From positions 930,001 to 994,000 of the forward strand of contig NZ_JACCBI010000001.1 in the NCBI RefSeq assembly GCF_013407835.1: a stretch of DNA of 64,000 nt, written 5' to 3'. Positions 37,268 to 50,969 of the stretch are shown one piece after another. The translations under genes and the position numbers were made by a program. A model generated the notes under the pieces. The model did not search any database and was not told the origin of the DNA. It was given only the letters and a program-made list of their open reading frames with translations. The first letter of the stretch is position 1. Every line of letters begins with the position of its first letter. The DNA is from Agromyces atrinae. Lineage in GTDB: Bacteria > Actinomycetota > Actinomycetes > Actinomycetales > Microbacteriaceae.

Positions 37268-38968
37268 TCAGGCTGGAGTGGGACGGGCTGCGACATCGAG
37301 CAGCTCGCGAGCGTGGGCGAGGGCGTTGTCGGAGTCGCTGAGACCCGACAGGAGTCGGGCCATCTCTCCGATGCGTGCATCGCCGGTCAGCTGCTGCACA
37401 CTCGACTCGGTGACCGAGCCGTCGGTGCCCTTGACGACGCTCAGATGATTGCGGGCGAAGGCGGCGACCTGCGCGAGATGGGTCACGACGATGACCTGCG
37501 ACGACTCGGCGAGTTTCGCGAGTCGACGACCGATCTCGATCGCGGCAGCACCGCCGACGCCCGCGTCGACCTCGTCGAAGACGAATGTCGGAACCGGGTC
37601 GGTCGCCGCGATGACGACTTCGAGCGCGAGCATGACTCGTGAGAGTTCGCCGCCGGACGCGCCGCGGCCGATGGGGCGAGGCTCAGCTCCCGGATGCGGG
37701 CTGAGGAGCAGCGTGACGGCGTCACCGCCGTGCGACGACGGCTCATCGAGCGGCTCGACGCGCACGGTCAGTCGGGCGTCGGGCATCGCGAGCGCCGTCA
37801 GCTCGTCGGTGACGCGGATCTCGAGCTCGACCGCTGCCGCCTCGCGGAGTGCGGTGACCCTCGCCCGCAGCTCACCGATCTGCTCGGTGTCCGAGGCGAG
37901 CAGTGCCTCGAGCTCGACCACGCGGTCGGCGTCGCCGTCGAGGTCGAGCAGGCGGAGGCCACCGTTCTCACGGAGTGCGAGCACATCGTCGAGCGACGTG
38001 CCGTGCTGCCGGATGAGCGCTGACAGCACCGCTCGACGCTCCTGTACGACCTCGAGCTCGCGCGCACCATCGGCGTCGAGGCCGGCGAGGTAGCCGGAGA
38101 GTTCGGTCGCCAGATCGGCCAGCAGGAAGCCGACGTTCGCCAGCCCGTCGTTGATCGGTGAAAGCACGGCGTCGTGCGCGACGGCGCGCTCGATCTGGCG
38201 GCGAGCGGTCTCGACGAGTGCGACGGCATCCATCGCGCCGTCGGCCGCCTCGCTCGAGAGCAGGTCATGCGCCTGCGCCGCCGCAGATCGGAGCTCTTCG
38301 AGATTCGAGAGACGCTCTGCACGCGCCTGGAGCTCATCGTCTTCGCCGGGCTGCGGATCGACCGCTTCGATCTCGTCGAGCGCGGAGCGCAGGTCACGCG
38401 CTTCCCGCGCACGCTGGTCGCGCGCGGTCGTCAGTCGTTCGAGCTCGTCCGCCGTCGCACGCCAGCGATCGAAGACGACGCGGTACTCGCCGAGCGCGCG
38501 TGCGAGATCGGGACCGGCGAAACGGTCGAGCGCGTCGCGCTGGGCCGTCGCCGAGCGCAGGCGAACCTGCTCGGACTGACCGTGCACGACGACGAGTTGT
38601 TCGCCGAGCTCGGCGAGAACACCGATCGGCGCGCTCCGTCCGCCGACGACGGCGCGACTGCGCCCCTCGGCGGACACCGAACGGCCGAGCAGAAGCTCAG
38701 GGCCGTCGAGTTGTCCGCCGGCTTCGACGACACGCTCGGCGACGGCACCGTCTTCGGCGACGATCCAGCGCCCTTCGACCCAGGCCTGCGGCTGGCCGGA
38801 TCGCACCGCGCCGGCATCCGCTCGGGAGCCGAGAAGGAGGCCGAGGGCGGTGACGACCATGGTCTTACCCGCGCCGGTCTCGCCGGTGACCGCGGTGAAG
38901 CCGGGACCGAGCGGCAGCGTCGCATCGGCGATGACGCCGAGATCTCTGATCGAGAGTTCGTCAATCAC
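37268..38968 (-). CDS. recN: DNA repair protein RecN
   Basis: This 566-residue SMC-like ATPase of double-strand break repair has Walker A GETGAGKTMVVTAL at the N-terminus. A long central coiled coil follows (residues about 150-370, rich in Glu, Arg and Leu), then the C-terminal signature GASGGELSRVMLAL and Walker B FVFDEVDAGVGG. The start overlaps nadK by eight bases. It belongs to the tlyA-nadK-recN group conserved in actinobacteria. Confidence 0.95.
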   Translation of the reverse strand: MIDELSIRDLGVIADATLPLGPGFTAVTGETGAGKTMVVTALGLLLGSRADAGAVRSGQPQAWVEGRWIVAEDGAVAERVVEAGGQLDGPELLLGRSVSAEGRSRAVVGGRSAPIGVLAELGEQLVVVHGQSEQVRLRSATAQRDALDRFAGPDLARALGEYRVVFDRWRATADELERLTTARDQRAREARDLRSALDEIEAVDPQPGEDDELQARAERLSNLEELRSAAAQAHDLLSSEAADGAMDAVALVETARRQIERAVAHDAVLSPINDGLANVGFLLADLATELSGYLAGLDADGARELEVVQERRAVLSALIRQHGTSLDDVLALRENGGLRLLDLDGDADRVVELEALLASDTEQIGELRARVTALREAAAVELEIRVTDELTALAMPDARLTVRVEPLDEPSSHGGDAVTLLLSPHPGAEPRPIGRGASGGELSRVMLALEVVIAATDPVPTFVFDEVDAGVGGAAAIEIGRRLAKLAESSQVIVVTHLAQVAAFARNHLSVVKGTDGSVTESSVQQLTGDARIGEMARLLSGLSDSDNALAHARELLDVAARPTPA

Positions 38969-39869
38969 GCGCGATCGGCCCTCGCCATCCTGCGACCGGA
39001 AGCTGGAACTTGTTCACGAGGCGATCGGTGAAGGGCGCTTCGTGAAGACGTGCGAGTCGCACCGGCACGTCGGAGCGCGTGACGACGACGCGCGCTCCCG
39101 GCGGAAGTTCGAAGAATCGGCGACCGTCACACCACAGCACCGCCGACGCGCCGGTGCGCGGGAGCACTTCGACCGCGAGCGACGAGTCGGGGCCGACGAC
39201 GAGCGGCCGCGCGAAGAGCGCGTGGGCGCTCAGCGGAACCATGAGCAGTGCCTCGACACCGGGCCAGACCACGGGCCCTCCGGCCGAGAACGAGTAGGCC
39301 GTGGAGCCAGTCGGTGTCGACATGACGACTCCGTCGCAGCCGAAGCTCGAGAGCGGTCGACGGTCGACCTCGACGATGACCTCGAGCATGCGCTCGCGCT
39401 CCGCCTTCTCGACCGTCGCCTCGTTGAGGGCCCACGTCTCGAAGACCACTTCGCTGTCTCGCTTCACGCGTACGGCGAGCGTCATGCGTTCTTCGACGCG
39501 GTAGTCACCCGCGAGCGCACGTGCCACGGCGTCGGCCAGATCGTCGCGCTCGCTCTCGGCGAGGAAGCCGACATGGCCGAGGTTCACGCCGAGGAGCGGC
39601 GCCGTCGAGCCGCGCACCAATTCGGCGGCCTTCAGGATCGTTCCGTCGCCTCCGAGCACGATCGCCAGCTCGATGCCGTCGATGCCGTCACCGAGGCGCT
39701 CGACCGAACCGTCGAGGGTCGGGTCGAATGCGAGGACATCGTCCCACTCGTCACCGTCGATGACCGCGATAGCCCCGGCCTCGGACAACCGGTGGCACAC
39801 CTCGGTCGTCGCCTCGAGCGATTCGCGGCGCCCGGTGTGCGAGACGACGAGGAACCGTCGAATGCTCAC
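38961..39869 (-). CDS. nadK: NAD kinase
   Basis: The 302-residue product phosphorylates NAD to NADP. GGDGTILKAAEL near residue 75, the NEATVEK motif, and CDGVVMSTPTGSTAYSFSAGGP in the second domain are all family-defining. It follows tlyA after a four-base gap and overlaps recN, as in many actinobacteria. Confidence 0.96.
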   Translation of the reverse strand: MSIRRFLVVSHTGRRESLEATTEVCHRLSEAGAIAVIDGDEWDDVLAFDPTLDGSVERLGDGIDGIELAIVLGGDGTILKAAELVRGSTAPLLGVNLGHVGFLAESERDDLADAVARALAGDYRVEERMTLAVRVKRDSEVVFETWALNEATVEKAERERMLEVIVEVDRRPLSSFGCDGVVMSTPTGSTAYSFSAGGPVVWPGVEALLMVPLSAHALFARPLVVGPDSSLAVEVLPRTGASAVLWCDGRRFFELPPGARVVVTRSDVPVRLARLHEAPFTDRLVNKFQLPVAGWRGPIARD

Positions 39870-39873
39870 TCGA

Positions 39874-40689
39874 TCACCCTCCCGTCACGGCCGGAATCCG
39901 CTTCGTCCATTCTGACGGATCACCGCCCTCGATCGCGCTGAACCGGACGAGATACTCGTGATTGCCGTGACTTCCGAGCAATGGGGAGGACGAGAGTCCG
40001 ACCGTTCGAAGACCCAGGTCGTGCGCGGCCCAGAGCACGTTCATGACGGCGTCCTGTCGAAGCGATGCGTCACGGACGACTCCCTCGCGCACTCCCCCGC
40101 GGCCCACCTCGAACTGCGGCTTGATGAGCAGCACGAAGTCGGCGTCGTCGGTCGCGGTCTCCCGCAGTGCGGGAAGCACCGTGGTGAGAGAGATGAACGA
40201 CAGATCGGCGGTCACGAGATCGGGTACGTCCCTCGAGCCGACGATCTCAGCGAGGGACGCTCGGGTGAGGTGCCGCACGTTGACGCCCTCGGCGACGACG
40301 AGACGGGGCTCGGAACGCAGCTCGGGGGCGAGCTGTCCGTGCCCGACGTCGACCGCGAAGACCGTGCGGGCGCCGCGCTCGAGGAGCACTTGGGAGAAGC
40401 CGCCGGTCGAGGCTCCGGCGTCGAGCGCGACACGACCGTCGACGACGACGTCGAACTCGTCGAGCGCCGCGATCAGCTTGTGCGCAGCCCTGCTCACGTA
40501 GTGGTCAGCGCCGGCGACTGTCACGACGGCGTCCGGAGCGACACGGATCGAAGCCTTGACGACGGGTCGACCGTCGATGCTCACGAGGCCGTCGGCGATG
40601 AGCGTCGCCGCGTGCGTCCGCGATCGAGCGAGACCGCGCGCGGCGAGAGCGGCGTCGAGTCGGAGGGAATCGTCGGAAGCAGGTGCCAC
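39874..40689 (-). CDS. tlyA: TlyA family rRNA (cytidine-2'-O)-methyltransferase
   Basis: The product has 271 residues. An N-terminal S4 domain (RLDAALAARGLARSRTHAATLIADGLV) is joined to a Rossmann methyltransferase with ALDAGASTGGFSQVLL as the SAM site, DLVTADLSFISLTTVLP, and FVLLIKPQFEVGR carrying the catalytic Lys. TlyA methylates 16S and 23S rRNA and influences capreomycin sensitivity in mycobacteria. It lies between a small hypothetical gene and nadK, the standard order. Confidence 0.93.
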   Translation of the reverse strand: MAPASDDSLRLDAALAARGLARSRTHAATLIADGLVSIDGRPVVKASIRVAPDAVVTVAGADHYVSRAAHKLIAALDEFDVVVDGRVALDAGASTGGFSQVLLERGARTVFAVDVGHGQLAPELRSEPRLVVAEGVNVRHLTRASLAEIVGSRDVPDLVTADLSFISLTTVLPALRETATDDADFVLLIKPQFEVGRGGVREGVVRDASLRQDAVMNVLWAAHDLGLRTVGLSSSPLLGSHGNHEYLVRFSAIEGGDPSEWTKRIPAVTGG

Positions 40690-40692
40690 GGG

Positions 40693-40881
40693 CTACACCG
40701 ACCGCCCCGGCCCCGGAGTGCGGGCGTCGGTTCGAGCGGGATCGGCGTCTTCGAGTGCCGCACGCAGCTCGTCGTACACCTGCGTGTACGACGCCGCGCG
40801 CGCTTCGAGCGGCTGGTCTTCGATGAGGCGCATACGAGAGACGAGCTCGTTCTCGGCTCGGTCATCGGGGATGTCGCTCAT
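40693..40881 (-). CDS. Small conserved protein between the HAD and tlyA genes
   Basis: The 62-residue acidic product has RMRLIEDQPLEARAASYTQVYDELRAALEDAD as one helix-rich core and a Pro-rich tail. A small ORF of this kind at the same position (Rv1693-like) is part of the conserved block in actinobacteria; its function is unknown. AAAGGG precedes the ATG closely. Confidence 0.75.
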   Translation of the reverse strand: MSDIPDDRAENELVSRMRLIEDQPLEARAASYTQVYDELRAALEDADPARTDARTPGPGRSV

Positions 40882-40909
40882 CCCTTTACGTTACCCCGAC
40901 AACGACCCG

Positions 40910-41920
40910 TCAGAGGTAGAGCGACTCGGGCACGATGAGGGCGTGGATGGGCGTGCCCGACTCCCAGATGAGCGTGCATGCGGCGCGCAGCAGGTCGGTC
41001 GCGTCATCGCCGGCCTTCACGATCTCGACGCGGTTGCCGCTGAGCTTGACGCGTGCACCACGCACCCGCACCTCATCGCGACGGCGCTCGATCTCGGGAT
41101 ACGGCTCGTCCAGCTCGCGCAGATCGCGAACGATGAAGGTCGGGCGCTCGTCGGGTTTGGCCGCGAGCAGCTGCTTCTCACGATCGATACCCGTCAGGAC
41201 GGCGACGGATCGGATACCGGCACGATTGGCCCCGAGGATGTCGGTGTCGAGGCGATCACCGATCATGATCGCGTTCTCGGCGGCGAAGCGCTCTCGCGCG
41301 ACGTCGAAGATGGGCGTCTCGGGCTTGCCGGCGACCTGCGGAAGGATGCCGACGGCCGTGTGGACGGCGGCGACGAGGGTGCCGTTGCCCGGAGCGATGC
41401 CCCGCGCGACGGGGATCGTCCAGTCGGTGTTCGTCGCGATCCATGGGATCCGCTCGCCCGCGGCATCCGGCGCGAGCGCGAACGCGGCCTCGGCCAGGTG
41501 CGCCCACCCGATCTCGGGCGTGAAGCCCTGGATGACGGCGGCGGGCGCGTCATCGGCGGAGCGCGTCGCGGTGTAGCCGTTGCGCTCGAGCTCGGTGGTG
41601 ATGCCCTCGCCACCGATCACGAGCACGCGGGATCCGGCCGGGACGACCTCGGCCAAGAGCCTCATGGCGGCCTGAGGAGACGTCACCACATCGGCGGGCG
41701 CGACGTTCAGACCGAGCTCGCTCAGGTGTGCGGCGACCGAGGCGTCACTCCGCGACGCGTTGTTGGTGATGTAGCCGACGCGGCGGGACTCGCTCGCCCG
41801 GTTCAGCGCTTCGACGGCATGGGGAATCGCGTGGGGGCCCGCGTAGACGACGCCATCGAGATCCGTCAGGACCACGTCGACGCCCTCGAGCGGAGTAGGA
41901 CCGGTCCGCTTAGCGCGCAC
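40910..41920 (-). CDS. HAD-IIA family hydrolase (phosphoglycolate/nitrophenyl phosphatase-like)
   Basis: The product has 336 residues. The nucleophile motif DLDGVVYAG lies at residues about 20-28, YITNNASRS is motif II, and KPETPIFDVARERFAAENAIMIGDRLDTDILGANRAG carries the Lys and the acidic motif IV. The large C2 cap between motifs marks subclass IIA. The last 65 residues form an extra domain seen in the actinobacterial Rv1692-like group, which includes a glycerol-phosphate phosphatase. GTG 41920 overlaps the upstream repeat protein by 11 bases. Confidence 0.9.
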   Translation of the reverse strand: MRAKRTGPTPLEGVDVVLTDLDGVVYAGPHAIPHAVEALNRASESRRVGYITNNASRSDASVAAHLSELGLNVAPADVVTSPQAAMRLLAEVVPAGSRVLVIGGEGITTELERNGYTATRSADDAPAAVIQGFTPEIGWAHLAEAAFALAPDAAGERIPWIATNTDWTIPVARGIAPGNGTLVAAVHTAVGILPQVAGKPETPIFDVARERFAAENAIMIGDRLDTDILGANRAGIRSVAVLTGIDREKQLLAAKPDERPTFIVRDLRELDEPYPEIERRRDEVRVRGARVKLSGNRVEIVKAGDDATDLLRAACTLIWESGTPIHALIVPESLYL

Positions 41921-44489
41921 CGGCGTCTCCCTTCGAGTCCGCCTCCGTGGCTGCGGCCTTGGCCTTTGTCACGCGCTTCGCCTTCGGCGCGGGCGCCTCC
42001 TCGACCTCGGCAGTCTCGACGGGTGCGGCCTTGGCCTTCGTCGCACGCTTCGCCTTCGGCGCCGGCGTTTCCTCGACGTCAGCAGTCTCGACGGGTGCGG
42101 CCTTAGCCTTCGTCACACGCTTCGCCTTCGGCGCGGGCGCTTCCTCGACGTCAGCAGTCTCGACGGGTGCGGCCTTAGCCTTCGTCACACGCTTCGCCTT
42201 CGGCGCCGGCGCTTCCTCGACCTCAGCAGTCTCAACGGGTGCGGCCTTAGCCTTCGTCACACGCTTCGCCTTCGGCGCCGGCGTTTCCTCGACCTCAGCA
42301 GTCTCGACGGCTACGGCCTTCGCCTTCGACACGCGCTTCGCCTTCGGCGCGGCGATCTTCTCCACCACCGGTTCGGCGACCGCATCGGCCGTGTCGGGCT
42401 CGGAAGACGCCTCCGCTTCGGCTTCCGCTTCCGCTTCCGCTTCCGCTTCCGCCAGGAGTTCCTCGAGCTCGTCCTCCGCCGAGACGGCGGCGACGGCCGC
42501 GGCATCCAACTCCTCGTCGACGACAGGAGCCGGCTCATCAGCAGCGAGCTCGGATTCGTCGGCGTCGATGTCGACGGCGATCGCCTCTCCATCCTCGGAG
42601 ACGTCGTCAGCGGCATCCGTCGATTGCGCGATCTCATCGACGGGAACCTCGAGCTCGAAGATCTCGATCGTCTCGTCGTCGGCGAGATGCGCGTCGAGAG
42701 CCGCTTCCGCACGCTCAGCATGGCCGCGCCAAGCGCCGGCCTCGACGTTCAGCCCGAGCGCTTCGAGTACCTCGGCGTAGGCCGCGAACAGCGCGGGGCT
42801 GTAGGTGTACGCGACGTCGGCATCGAGCTGCGGGATCTCGAGCTCCGCACGCGCCATCTCCAGCTGATCGAGATCGAGGCGTGCGCCCGACATCGCGATC
42901 GCCAGTCCCACCTGCACCGACGGAGGCAGCGTCGAGCGATCGACCGATCGGCCGAGCTCGAGTGCGCGATCGGGTCGACCGATCCCGCGCTCACTATCGA
43001 CCATGAGCGGAAGCTGCTCGTTACTGCCCGAGAGTCGCCGGTAGGTCCGCAGCTCGCGGAGTGCGAGCGTGAAGTCGCCCGTGGCGTATGCCGTGATCGC
43101 GAGCGTTTCGCGCACGACGCCGATGCGTCCGGCGCGACGCGCTGCAGCGAGAGCGTGCTCATGAGCGAGCTGAGGATCGTCGTCGAGAACCTCACCTGCC
43201 GCAACGAGGTGGCGGGCGACCCAGTCGGCGTTCTCCTTGCTGAGGGTCTTCAGTTCAGCGCGAGCTCCGCGATCGAGTTGCTTCGCCTCGATCGAATCAT
43301 CGAGCCACGGATCGTCGTGACGGGGTGCCGAGTCGCTCGGGCGCTCATCACGCGCTCCACGATCGCGGTCACCGTAGGAACGCTGGCCATCGCGCTGCGG
43401 GCGGTCGCCGTACGGCTTACGGTCGTCACGCTGCGGACGATCACCGTAGGATCGCTGTCCGTCGCGCTGAGGACGGTCGCCATAGGGCTTCCGGTCGTCA
43501 CGCTGGGGACGGTCGCCGTAGGGCTTGCGGTCGCCCGACGGACGTGCGCCGTCACGCTGCGGACGGTCACCGTAGGGCTTCCGATCATCACGCTGCGGAC
43601 GGTCGCCGTAGGGCTTCCGGTCGTCGCGCTGCGGACGGTCCCCGTAGGATCGCTGGCCATCGCGCTGAGGACGGTCGCCGTAGGGCTTGCGGTCGTCTCG
43701 CTGGGTACGGTCGCCGTAGGGCTTCCGGTCGCCCGACGGACGTGCGCCGTCACGCTGCGGGCGGTCACCGTACGGCTTCCGGTCGTCACGCTGCGGACGA
43801 TCACCATAGGAACGCTGTCCATCACGCTGCGGACGGTCACCGTACGGCTTCCGATCATCGCGCTGCGGGCGATCCCCGTAGGAACGCTGTCCATCACGCT
43901 GCGGGCGATCGCCGTAGGAACGCTGTCCATCACGCTGCGGACGGTCACCATACGGCTTCCGATCGTCACGCTGGGGACGGTCGCCATACGGCTTGCGGTC
44001 GCCCGACGGGCGTGCGCCGTCACGCTGCGGACGGTCGCCGTAGGGCTTCCGATCGTCACGCTGCGGACGGTCACCGTAGGGACGCTGACCGTCGCGCTGA
44101 GGCCGGTCGCCATAGGGCTTCCGATCATCGCGCTGCGGACGATCACCGTACGGCTTACGGTCGCCCGAAGTGCGCTGGCCATCGCGCTGCGGTCGGTCGC
44201 CGTAGGGCTTCCGATCGTCTCGCTGCGGACGGTCACCGTAGGAACGCTGACCATCGCGCTGCGGGCGGTTGCCATACGGCTTCCGATCATCGCGCTGCGG
44301 ACGGTCACCGTAGGAACGCTGACCATCGCGCTGCGGTCGCTCGCCGTAGGGCTTCCGATCGTCTCGCTGAGGCCGATCGGACGAGCTTCGTCGCTCGTCA
44401 CCGTACCGGCCGCGGTCATTCGAGCGAGGCGCACCCCGCTCGGTTCGCCGCTCGTCGCGGTTGCCGTTGGAGTTGTCGTTCTCGCTCAC
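41910..44489 (-). CDS. Large repeat-rich protein with a central TPR-like domain
   Basis: The product has 859 residues in three parts. Residues about 37-388 are nearly pure tandem repeats of a 12-residue unit (DRPQRDDRKPYG / DRPQRDGQRSYG): basic, Tyr/Pro/Arg-rich and surely disordered. Residues about 400-620 are alpha-helical with a TPR-like pattern (NADWVARHLVAAGEVLDDDP, then EHALAAARRAGRIGVVRETL) and correspond to the conserved Rv1691-type domain. The rest is an acidic region with an AE repeat, then five 24-residue units (VEEAPAPKAKRVTKAKAAPVETAE) that resemble histone H1-like tails. RNA or DNA binding near the ribosome is plausible. GTG 44489 follows AGGA. Its promoter must lie in the short gap after the rrn terminator. 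Confidence 0.85.
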   Translation of the reverse strand: MSENDNSNGNRDERRTERGAPRSNDRGRYGDERRSSSDRPQRDDRKPYGERPQRDGQRSYGDRPQRDDRKPYGNRPQRDGQRSYGDRPQRDDRKPYGDRPQRDGQRTSGDRKPYGDRPQRDDRKPYGDRPQRDGQRPYGDRPQRDDRKPYGDRPQRDGARPSGDRKPYGDRPQRDDRKPYGDRPQRDGQRSYGDRPQRDGQRSYGDRPQRDDRKPYGDRPQRDGQRSYGDRPQRDDRKPYGDRPQRDGARPSGDRKPYGDRTQRDDRKPYGDRPQRDGQRSYGDRPQRDDRKPYGDRPQRDDRKPYGDRPQRDGARPSGDRKPYGDRPQRDDRKPYGDRPQRDGQRSYGDRPQRDDRKPYGDRPQRDGQRSYGDRDRGARDERPSDSAPRHDDPWLDDSIEAKQLDRGARAELKTLSKENADWVARHLVAAGEVLDDDPQLAHEHALAAARRAGRIGVVRETLAITAYATGDFTLALRELRTYRRLSGSNEQLPLMVDSERGIGRPDRALELGRSVDRSTLPPSVQVGLAIAMSGARLDLDQLEMARAELEIPQLDADVAYTYSPALFAAYAEVLEALGLNVEAGAWRGHAERAEAALDAHLADDETIEIFELEVPVDEIAQSTDAADDVSEDGEAIAVDIDADESELAADEPAPVVDEELDAAAVAAVSAEDELEELLAEAEAEAEAEAEAEASSEPDTADAVAEPVVEKIAAPKAKRVSKAKAVAVETAEVEETPAPKAKRVTKAKAAPVETAEVEEAPAPKAKRVTKAKAAPVETADVEEAPAPKAKRVTKAKAAPVETADVEETPAPKAKRATKAKAAPVETAEVEEAPAPKAKRVTKAKAAATEADSKGDAGAR
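41956..42360. repeat. 72-bp tandem repeats (five copies plus a degenerate sixth)
   Basis: Starting near 41956, a 72-base unit encoding the KAKRVTKAKA motif repeats five times in frame with few substitutions, and a sixth degenerate copy runs to about 42360. The DNA copies are closer to each other than codon degeneracy requires, implying recent expansion. A separate run of GCTTCC hexamers (about 42418-42456) encodes the Ala-Glu repeat. Confidence 0.85.
43325..44380. repeat. About 1 kb of 36-bp tandem repeats encoding PYGDRPQRD units
   Basis: Roughly thirty 36-base units alternate between two forms (DDRKPYG and DGQRSYG), with occasional variants carrying SGDRKPYG. Because the unit is GC-rich and a multiple of three, other frames are open as well, giving long false ORFs on the plus strand. 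Copy number is likely to vary between strains. Confidence 0.9.
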
Positions 44490-44537
44490 TGTTTTCCTGT
44501 CGTTGACTACGTGGAACTGTAGTGCGTGGTGTTAAAG

Positions 44538-44572
44538 CATGATGGCCACCCCGGTGTGGGGTGGCCATCATG
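44538..44572 (-). terminator. rRNA operon terminator
   Basis: CATGATGGCCACCCC (44538-44552) and GGGGTGGCCATCATG (44558-44572) form a perfect 15-bp stem with a five-base loop, ten bases after the 5S gene. On the minus strand the sequence continues CTTTAAC. Confidence 0.9.
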
Positions 44573-44581
44573 TAATGGTTG

Positions 44582-44699
44582 TCCGGCGGTGTCCTACTCT
44601 CCCACAGGGTCCCCCCTGCAGTACCATCGGCGCTGCGAGTCTTAGCTTCCGGGTTCGGAATGTGTCCGGGCGTTTCCCTCGCGCTATGGCCGCCGAAAC
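44582..44699 (-). rRNA. rrf: 5S ribosomal RNA
   Basis: The minus strand begins GTTTCGGCGGCCATAGCG and ends GGACACCGCCGGAC, which pair as helix I. The internal CCGAACCCGGAAGCTAAG is universally conserved in 5S rRNA. The length of about 118 bases is normal. Ends are estimated from the helix. Confidence 0.94.
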
Positions 44700-44875
44700 T
44701 CTCTCGACCAACACCCCGGTGAGGGGTGTGGGTAGGGCGTTTCACGAAACATATGTTGTGTTGTGTGTTGCCCGACCGTATGTCGGGAACCACAGAGTGG
44801 ACGCGAGCAGATCTTCTGCCACCTCATACGGCCTTTACATGAATGTGTTCAAACGTATGGGTGTAGTGATTGTCA

Positions 44876-50033
<5,158 letters not shown>

Positions 50034-50384
50034 AAATTGTTTGATACTAGCTGAACAAACAACCAACATTGCTGGCTGTCCGTATCAATCTCAAAGAAAC
50101 CACCACATCACCCCAAACGAGGCAATGCCGAGGTATAAATTTGGCATTGAACATAGTGCACGCTGTTGAGTTCTCAAGGAACGGACGCTCTCGGTTCTCA
50201 CCCCTTATATAAGGAGTGGTCTCACGAGGCTTTTCTCGTTCCGCCCGATCTTCTCCACGAGTGGAATAAGACCCGACGTCATCAAGCTCGACCCAAGATG
50301 TGATCTTGTTTCTGAGGCTTGGATTGTCCCGCTTGAGGCCGAGAAGCTCTTCCGCTTCCCGCACCTTTGGGGCGACGAGTGATT
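50034..50384 (-). promoter_or_regulatory. rRNA operon leader
   Basis: About 345 transcribed bases without a gene precede 16S. The conserved actinobacterial leader element CCTTGAGAACTCAACAGCGT lies on the minus strand at about 50158-50179. A perfect palindrome CCTTATATAAGG lies at 50203-50214. An AAATTTATACC box near 50130 probably pairs with the spacer for RNase III processing. Confidence 0.65.
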
Positions 50385-50413
50385 ACATTACGGGGATTCC
50401 AGGGGTGCCGCAA
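50385..50413 (-). promoter_or_regulatory. Candidate rRNA operon promoter
   Basis: On the minus strand TTGCGG (50413-50408) and TAATGT (50390-50385) are separated by exactly 17 bases. This is the best sigma-70-type match upstream of the leader, and it begins right after the stop of the membrane protein gene. Additional promoters may exist. Confidence 0.6.
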
Positions 50414-50414
50414 A

Positions 50415-50909
50415 TCACCCCTGCATCCCGGGCGTGTCGCGGGTCACTTCCGCGGAATTCCGGGGTTCTCTGTCATCTGAGCGATGCTCAGATCGCTCAC
50501 GCGTCAGCGCAACGATGCCGACGGCGCACGAGAGAACCACCGCACCGAGAGCGACCAGTCCCCCGTCGACGACGAAACCGGCACTCGACACCACGACCAG
50601 AGGGCCGGCGACGACGGCGATCCCGAGGGCGCGGCCGAGACTCGCCCCGATTCGAGTTCGCGCATCCCGCCCGCGCACGACGAAGACGACGAACAGCACG
50701 AGTGCGATGACGACGATGATCGTGCTCGCGAGCAGGGCGATCGGGGCGCGATCCGTCCCGAAGCATTCCGGCGGGGCCGGGTAGACGGTCGGACACAGCG
50801 ATCGCATCGGCGCGAGCGCCCAGCAGGCGACGACCGCGACCGCAGCGAGGCAGAGCACGACGGCGATTCGCGCAGCGTCAGACTTCGACGGACCCGCCGT
50901 GTGCATCAT
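50415..50909 (-). CDS. Small integral membrane protein of unknown function
   Basis: The product has 164 residues with four predicted transmembrane helices: about residues 12-33 (IAVVLCLAAVAVVACWALAP), 55-76 (IALLASTIIVVIALVLFVVF), 95-113 and 118-137. A Cys pair lies in the first outer loop (SLCPTVYPAPPECF). The hydrophilic tail is charged. ATG 50909 follows GGGGGAG; other starts lie nearby. It is found between tyrS and the rRNA operon and is probably co-transcribed with tyrS. No family is recognised. Confidence 0.7.
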   Translation of the reverse strand: MMHTAGPSKSDAARIAVVLCLAAVAVVACWALAPMRSLCPTVYPAPPECFGTDRAPIALLASTIIVVIALVLFVVFVVRGRDARTRIGASLGRALGIAVVAGPLVVVSSAGFVVDGGLVALGAVVLSCAVGIVALTRERSEHRSDDREPRNSAEVTRDTPGMQG

Positions 50910-50969
50910 CGCCGCGCTCCCCCGCCCGTCACATCCGACCATAGTCAGACGCGAGGGCAGCGGTGCGGG

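Noticed and set aside
42624..44522. 632-codon plus-strand ORF across the repeat protein
   Set aside because: The 36-bp repeats leave other frames open. The product (repeats of LRTVTVG type) has no counterpart, whereas the minus strand carries the conserved TPR-like domain and the neighbours' order.
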